DNA of 7,232 bases from Actinomycetes bacterium (lineage in GTDB: Bacteria > Actinomycetota > Acidimicrobiia > Acidimicrobiales > JAMCPL01): positions 1 to 7,232 of the forward strand of contig JAJZWK010000079.1 of NCBI GenBank assembly GCA_021846725.1, given 5' to 3'. Positions within the stretch are counted from its first letter, which is position 1, and every line of letters starts with the position of its first letter. Shown in pieces: positions 4,723-7,232 of the stretch. The translations under genes were made by a program, and so were the position numbers. The notes beneath the pieces were generated by a model. That model worked only from the letters and a program-made list of their open reading frames with translations. It did not search any database and was not told where the DNA came from.

Positions 4723-6467
4723 AATTGGTGCCAGTTGGATACTGAAGGTTGAGTAAGTCCAGCTGGTCCTTCCCCGAATAGTTTGAGTAGGTTGTCTGTC
4801 ATAATCCTTATATAGTAACCAGAGCAATGGGGAGTAGATGATGGACAGCCGGCCAAAGAGGGTATCCAGGTATTGGCACCGCTCTGGAACACGCCAGCAT
4901 GACTGGTCGGCATAGTATAGTATGTCGTATCAGCATATTTTCTATTGGGGTGGAACTCTACTGTTACAGGAGAGTGGGCAAGTATCTGTACCCCTGGTGG
5001 ATTATTCGAGCGAGTGGGATCATATGCCTGGAAGTCGGTTCCCAGTACTCCGGGCACCTTTGTACCGTTGGCCAACCCTGTCCCGGCAAAGAACCACGAG
5101 GATGCATCAGAGACTACCAACGGAAAGCTGGTGTAATTATTGTACCCTATATAACGTGCCCCTACCAAGGTACTTGCAGGCAGATCGGCTGGAGGTTGTC
5201 CCCACCAGTTCTGGGTAACCCTGGCATTATCTACCCCGTAAAGTGGATCTTTAGTGGGATTTCGGTAGTTGACCACTTGCATATCCTGGCCTATAGGTGA
5301 TGGTTGTAGGCGAACTTTACGCAGGATAGGGCTTGCCCCAAAGAATATCAGGTTGACCCCTCTGGCGGCAGCTGCTACTGCTGCCTGGCGCATCTGTAGA
5401 TCCCATTCCTCGTCATGTCCTGTGGATATAAGTACCCTATGATTGGTTAGCAGGTTGCCGTGCTCTGCCAAAGTGAGATCAGTCCAGTAGGTCACGTCCA
5501 GCCCGTGTTGCTCAGCAAAACGAGTAAGCGGGTAGACCAGACTCAAGTAGCTGGCTGCGCCATTGCCGTAAGCGTACGGTCTATCGAAGGATACTATCCT
5601 GGAACGACTGGAGCATGGATAGTGGTTGGGAGCACATGGAGTAGCTCCCTGATAAAGATCATAGCCACCAAAAGGATTGAATACTTGCTGGGTAATTACC
5701 CCTTCCATGATTACGTAGGCAGCGTGGCTGTCTGGATCCCAGATCGTCAGCGGTACATAACTCTGTTGTCCACCGCTGCCAATTAGCTTTAGCAGGTATT
5801 GGCCCTGTGGCCAGTTGTTTGTTATGGGGAAGCTCAGGGAGGGCGACCAGTTGCACTGTATCATGTTTATTCCTGTGGTGAGTGGGCAGGAAGGCTGAAC
5901 ATTGCCGGTAGTTTCTGGAGATTTCCATATCAGGCGTCCTCCCTTGCCCTGGTAGTATCCCATACGGAAGGCATCGACATGGAAACTGGATGCCTGGGTA
6001 GAGACATACAGGGTTACTGTCTGACCGTCGGTTGCCTGTACGTGGTTTGCATATCCCATGATACCGGTTGGAGTTTGGTGCCCTGTTATATTCCACGCCG
6101 TGGTGCCGGGCAACTTGTTTTGCTGGATTATCCACTCGGATTCCACCCCGTATTTGCCGTTGAATACTTTATTGAGCGCTGAAGATTGTGATTTTTTCTT
6201 GCCATTTTTTTGGAGTTTCCCTTTGCTTGCTCCGGGAGTTTTGGGAGTTTGCACGTTTGAGGTATGGGACGGGAAAGAGAAGTATGCAAGTGCGCCGGCA
6301 ACGAGTAACGCTGCCGCAATAATAGCGAGAACTAGGCGGTATGCAAGTGTTCTTTGCCTAACCCTTTCGGTGTGCGCACTGTACTTTGATCCGGTAGTAG
6401 GTTTGCCGTTGGCGCTGATACCTGAGAGATGTTTTGGCTCCTTGTCCATTGTCGGCTCGTTGTCCAT
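4713..6467 (-). CDS. Membrane-anchored protein with N,N-dimethylformamidase large-subunit-like domain
   Basis: This 584-aa protein starts with a charged cytoplasmic segment, then a single hydrophobic helix at about 41-63 preceded by Arg-rich sequence (N-in topology). A Lys/Gly/Ser linker (about 79-98) leads to a large extracytoplasmic domain. That domain matches the dimethylformamidase beta-subunit-like family: F-R-M-G-Y-Y-Q-G-K-G-G-R (167-178), F-N-P-F-G-G-Y-D-L-Y (263-272), S-F-D-R-P-Y (293-298), and T-G-H-D-E-E-W (349-355) for the usual GHDEYW. The characterised Paracoccus enzyme binds iron with two Tyr and one Glu. Y272/Y298 and E353/E354 are candidates, but F263 stands where family members often have Tyr. 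Six cysteines fall in three close pairs (194/205, 278/285, 541/548), consistent with disulfides outside the cell. True amidase activity is unproven, and a surface or envelope role is equally possible. ATG 6467 is the first start; ATG 6449 is an alternative. Neither has a strong Shine-Dalgarno. Confidence 0.88.
   Translation of the reverse strand: MDNEPTMDKEPKHLSGISANGKPTTGSKYSAHTERVRQRTLAYRLVLAIIAAALLVAGALAYFSFPSHTSNVQTPKTPGASKGKLQKNGKKKSQSSALNKVFNGKYGVESEWIIQQNKLPGTTAWNITGHQTPTGIMGYANHVQATDGQTVTLYVSTQASSFHVDAFRMGYYQGKGGRLIWKSPETTGNVQPSCPLTTGINMIQCNWSPSLSFPITNNWPQGQYLLKLIGSGGQQSYVPLTIWDPDSHAAYVIMEGVITQQVFNPFGGYDLYQGATPCAPNHYPCSSRSRIVSFDRPYAYGNGAASYLSLVYPLTRFAEQHGLDVTYWTDLTLAEHGNLLTNHRVLISTGHDEEWDLQMRQAAVAAAARGVNLIFFGASPILRKVRLQPSPIGQDMQVVNYRNPTKDPLYGVDNARVTQNWWGQPPADLPASTLVGARYIGYNNYTSFPLVVSDASSWFFAGTGLANGTKVPGVLGTDFQAYDPTRSNNPPGVQILAHSPVTVEFHPNRKYADTTYYTMPTSHAGVFQSGANTWIPSLAGCPSSTPHCSGYYIRIMTDNLLKLFGEGPAGLTQPSVSNWHQFYG
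6432..6467 (-). repeat. In-frame 18-bp duplication at the N-terminus
   Basis: Reading the minus strand, 6467-6450 and 6449-6432 are 18-bp units matching at 15 of 18 bases. They encode MDNEPT and MDKEPK, and both begin with ATG, so the duplication also provides two possible start codons for the dimethylformamidase-like protein. Confidence 0.8.
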
Positions 6468-6468
6468 C

Positions 6469-6512
6469 GTTACCAGTCGCTCTCCATCTTGTTACCAGTC
6501 GCTCTCCATCTT
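6469..6512 (-). repeat. Perfect 22-bp tandem duplication carrying two MESDW mini-ORFs
   Basis: Two identical 22-bp units (6469-6490 and 6491-6512) lie directly upstream of the minus-strand gene. On the minus strand each encodes ATG GAG AGC GAC TGG TAA (peptide MESDW), at 6509-6492 and 6487-6470. The TAA of the proximal copy ends only 2 nt before ATG 6467. Each unit also holds a GGAGAG that could act as a ribosome-binding site, but about 12 nt from the ATG 6467 start, which is further than optimal. The duplication is exact. Any regulatory effect on the downstream gene is inferred. Confidence 0.9.
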
Positions 6513-6530
6513 TACAGATACAATACACGG

Positions 6531-6536
6531 TTTATA
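6531..6536 (-). promoter_or_regulatory. Weak -10 candidate for the dimethylformamidase-like gene
   Basis: On the minus strand 6536-6531 reads TATAAA, a 5/6 match to TATAAT, about 65 bp before ATG 6467. No acceptable -35 hexamer stands 16-18 bp upstream, so the assignment is tentative. It would place both MESDW mini-ORFs inside the transcript. Confidence 0.25.
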
Positions 6537-6588
6537 CGCTTTTTGGCTAGCATGACTGTAACCCTCCAGCTATGGTCGAAAAAGGTAA

Positions 6589-6594
6589 TATGAT
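6589..6594 (+). promoter_or_regulatory. -10 element placing transcription start at the deaminase GTG (leaderless)
   Basis: TATGAT (5/6 match to TATAAT) ends 6 nt before GTG 6601, so transcription would begin at or next to the start codon, giving a leaderless mRNA. The nearest Shine-Dalgarno-like word, AAAGGT at 6581-6586, is 14 nt away, too far to be effective. No clear -35 is visible around 6566-6571. An in-frame TAA at 6586-6588 excludes an upstream start. Confidence 0.4.
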
Positions 6595-6600
6595 ACATTA

Positions 6601-7232
6601 GTGAACTGTTTATCGTTTGACCAACTTAAAGTGGTGCCAGAGAGTGATCAGCACACGGTTGCGGTGGCTATAGCAAATGAATTGACCAATGCATCCGCTT
6701 TGGGCGATGAGGTATACGCGGTGTTCGCTACTGGAGATACGCAGGTTCCGGTTCTGAACTCTCTTGCAGCTCTGCCTATCGATTGGTCGAAGGTAGGGGT
6801 ATTTCATTTGGATGAGTTTGTTGGGATAGGTATTGGGCACCCTGCCAGCTTTGCACGATTCATAAAAGAAAGGATTGGAGACAGGGTAGGCATAAGTTTT
6901 GATCGGTTGCATCTTATAAATGGTATGCTCGATCCGGAAGAGGAGTGCTCCCGGTACTCGGCTGAGTTGAGAGACCATGTACCAGATCTGTGTGTACTCG
7001 GCATAGGCGGTAATGGTCATCTTGCTTTCAATGAACCAGGCTCCATGGACGATGGAGAATATCGTGATTTGCTGCGTGGGGTCGGAAGCGCTCGATGGGA
7101 AGGTCTGCCACAGGAGGGGGAATCACGGGGTGGGGTGGAATTACAAGAGGTGGAATCACAAGAGGGAGGTAGAGGTGAACGAGAAGACTTGCCAAAGGGG
7201 GTGATACACCGGGAAAGAGGTTACAGAGAAGG
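6601..7232 (+). CDS. nagB: Glucosamine-6-phosphate deaminase-like protein, 3' end outside window
   Basis: At least 210 codons are visible and the frame is open at the right edge. The fold is the NagB/6-phosphogluconolactonase family, and F-N-E-P favours NagB, which converts glucosamine-6-phosphate to fructose-6-phosphate and ammonia. Visible motifs are A-T-G-D-T (43-47, phosphate loop, with Asp where Ser is usual), F-H-L-D-E-F-V-G (68-75, with the general base at D71), and L-G-I-G-G-N-G-H-L-A-F-N-E-P-G (133-147, with H140 and E145). The position equivalent to E. coli D141 is Asn 138, as in many Gram-positive members. After residue 148 the expected SRTR...T segment is absent. Instead at least 60 hydrophilic E/G/R-rich residues follow, in the active-site lid region. 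This is an insertion or a diverged tail, and the true C-terminus is unseen. The start is GTG 6601, divergent from the neighbouring gene. Confidence 0.82.
   Translation, partial: MNCLSFDQLKVVPESDQHTVAVAIANELTNASALGDEVYAVFATGDTQVPVLNSLAALPIDWSKVGVFHLDEFVGIGIGHPASFARFIKERIGDRVGISFDRLHLINGMLDPEEECSRYSAELRDHVPDLCVLGIGGNGHLAFNEPGSMDDGEYRDLLRGVGSARWEGLPQEGESRGGVELQEVESQEGGRGEREDLPKGVIHRERGYRE
7135..7164 (+). repeat. 15-bp in-frame tandem repeat inside the deaminase-like gene
   Basis: GTGGAATTACAAGAG (7135-7149) and GTGGAATCACAAGAG (7150-7164) differ at one base and encode VELQE and VESQE. A related GGGGAATCACGG lies 18 bp upstream at 7117. All are in the same reading frame. They form the core of the purine-rich, low-complexity insertion that interrupts the conserved NagB sequence. 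Confidence 0.85.

Noticed and set aside
5659..6135. 158-aa minus-strand frame within the dimethylformamidase-like gene
   Set aside because: It is an out-of-frame reading of the same strand, with no motif and no translation signal.
6058..6555. 165-aa plus-strand frame opposite the N-terminal end of the dimethylformamidase-like gene
   Set aside because: Hydrophobic stretches arise from the antisense of the coding and membrane-helix region; no ribosome-binding site or family motif, and the minus-strand gene is clearly real.
1..7232. tRNA, rRNA, insertion sequence or complete phage/defence module
   Set aside because: No cloverleaf, transposase, terminal inverted repeats or recognisable defence genes were seen; only the orphan recombinase-like domain hints at mobile DNA.

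Overview
The window comes from a bacterium of intermediate GC content that uses GTG and TTG as well as ATG starts. It carries beta-oxidation-type enzymes, a membrane-anchored N,N-dimethylformamidase-like protein and a probable leaderless gene. That mix would suit an actinobacterium or a related Gram-positive-like heterotroph, perhaps an acidimicrobial-type lineage. This placement is an impression from gene content and start usage, not an alignment, and its confidence is low.

Layout. Positions 1-514 hold no convincing large gene. They contain short degenerate tandem repeats, a good sigma70-like promoter with a palindrome over its -35 box (215-243), and a strongly purine-rich leader with an imperfect 32-bp direct repeat. 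Then comes a co-directional plus-strand block: an acyl-CoA dehydrogenase (515-1813), an AMP-forming acyl-CoA ligase (1876-3447), a nitroreductase-family flavoprotein (3550-4335, TTG start) and a 123-aa protein resembling only the core-binding (SAM-like) domain of tyrosine recombinases (4351-4722). The last gene overlaps tail-to-tail by 10 bp with a minus-strand gene for a 584-aa membrane-anchored protein with a dimethylformamidase large-subunit-like core (4713-6467). Divergent from it, a glucosamine-6-phosphate deaminase-like gene begins at 6601 and runs off the right edge. Its active-site motif is followed by an unusual hydrophilic, repeat-bearing stretch.

How the genes may work together. 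The ligase would activate a carboxylic acid to its CoA thioester and the dehydrogenase would desaturate it. The nitroreductase may supply a further flavin-dependent redox step or simply be carried along. Both CoA enzymes depart from textbook active-site motifs, so the substrate is unlikely to be a plain fatty acid that can be named from sequence. The recombinase-like small protein has no obvious metabolic link. The dimethylformamidase-like gene and the deaminase gene appear to be separate transcription units.

The most unusual material is at small scale. Very short ORFs abut or overlap gene starts (480-518 before the dehydrogenase, 1810-1851 and 1853-1876 between dehydrogenase and ligase, and two MESDW mini-ORFs before the minus-strand gene). 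Exact short tandem duplications occur at gene boundaries (3466-3510, 6469-6512). There is also an orphan recombinase-like domain. No complete known defence, CRISPR, transposon or secondary-metabolite system is visible.
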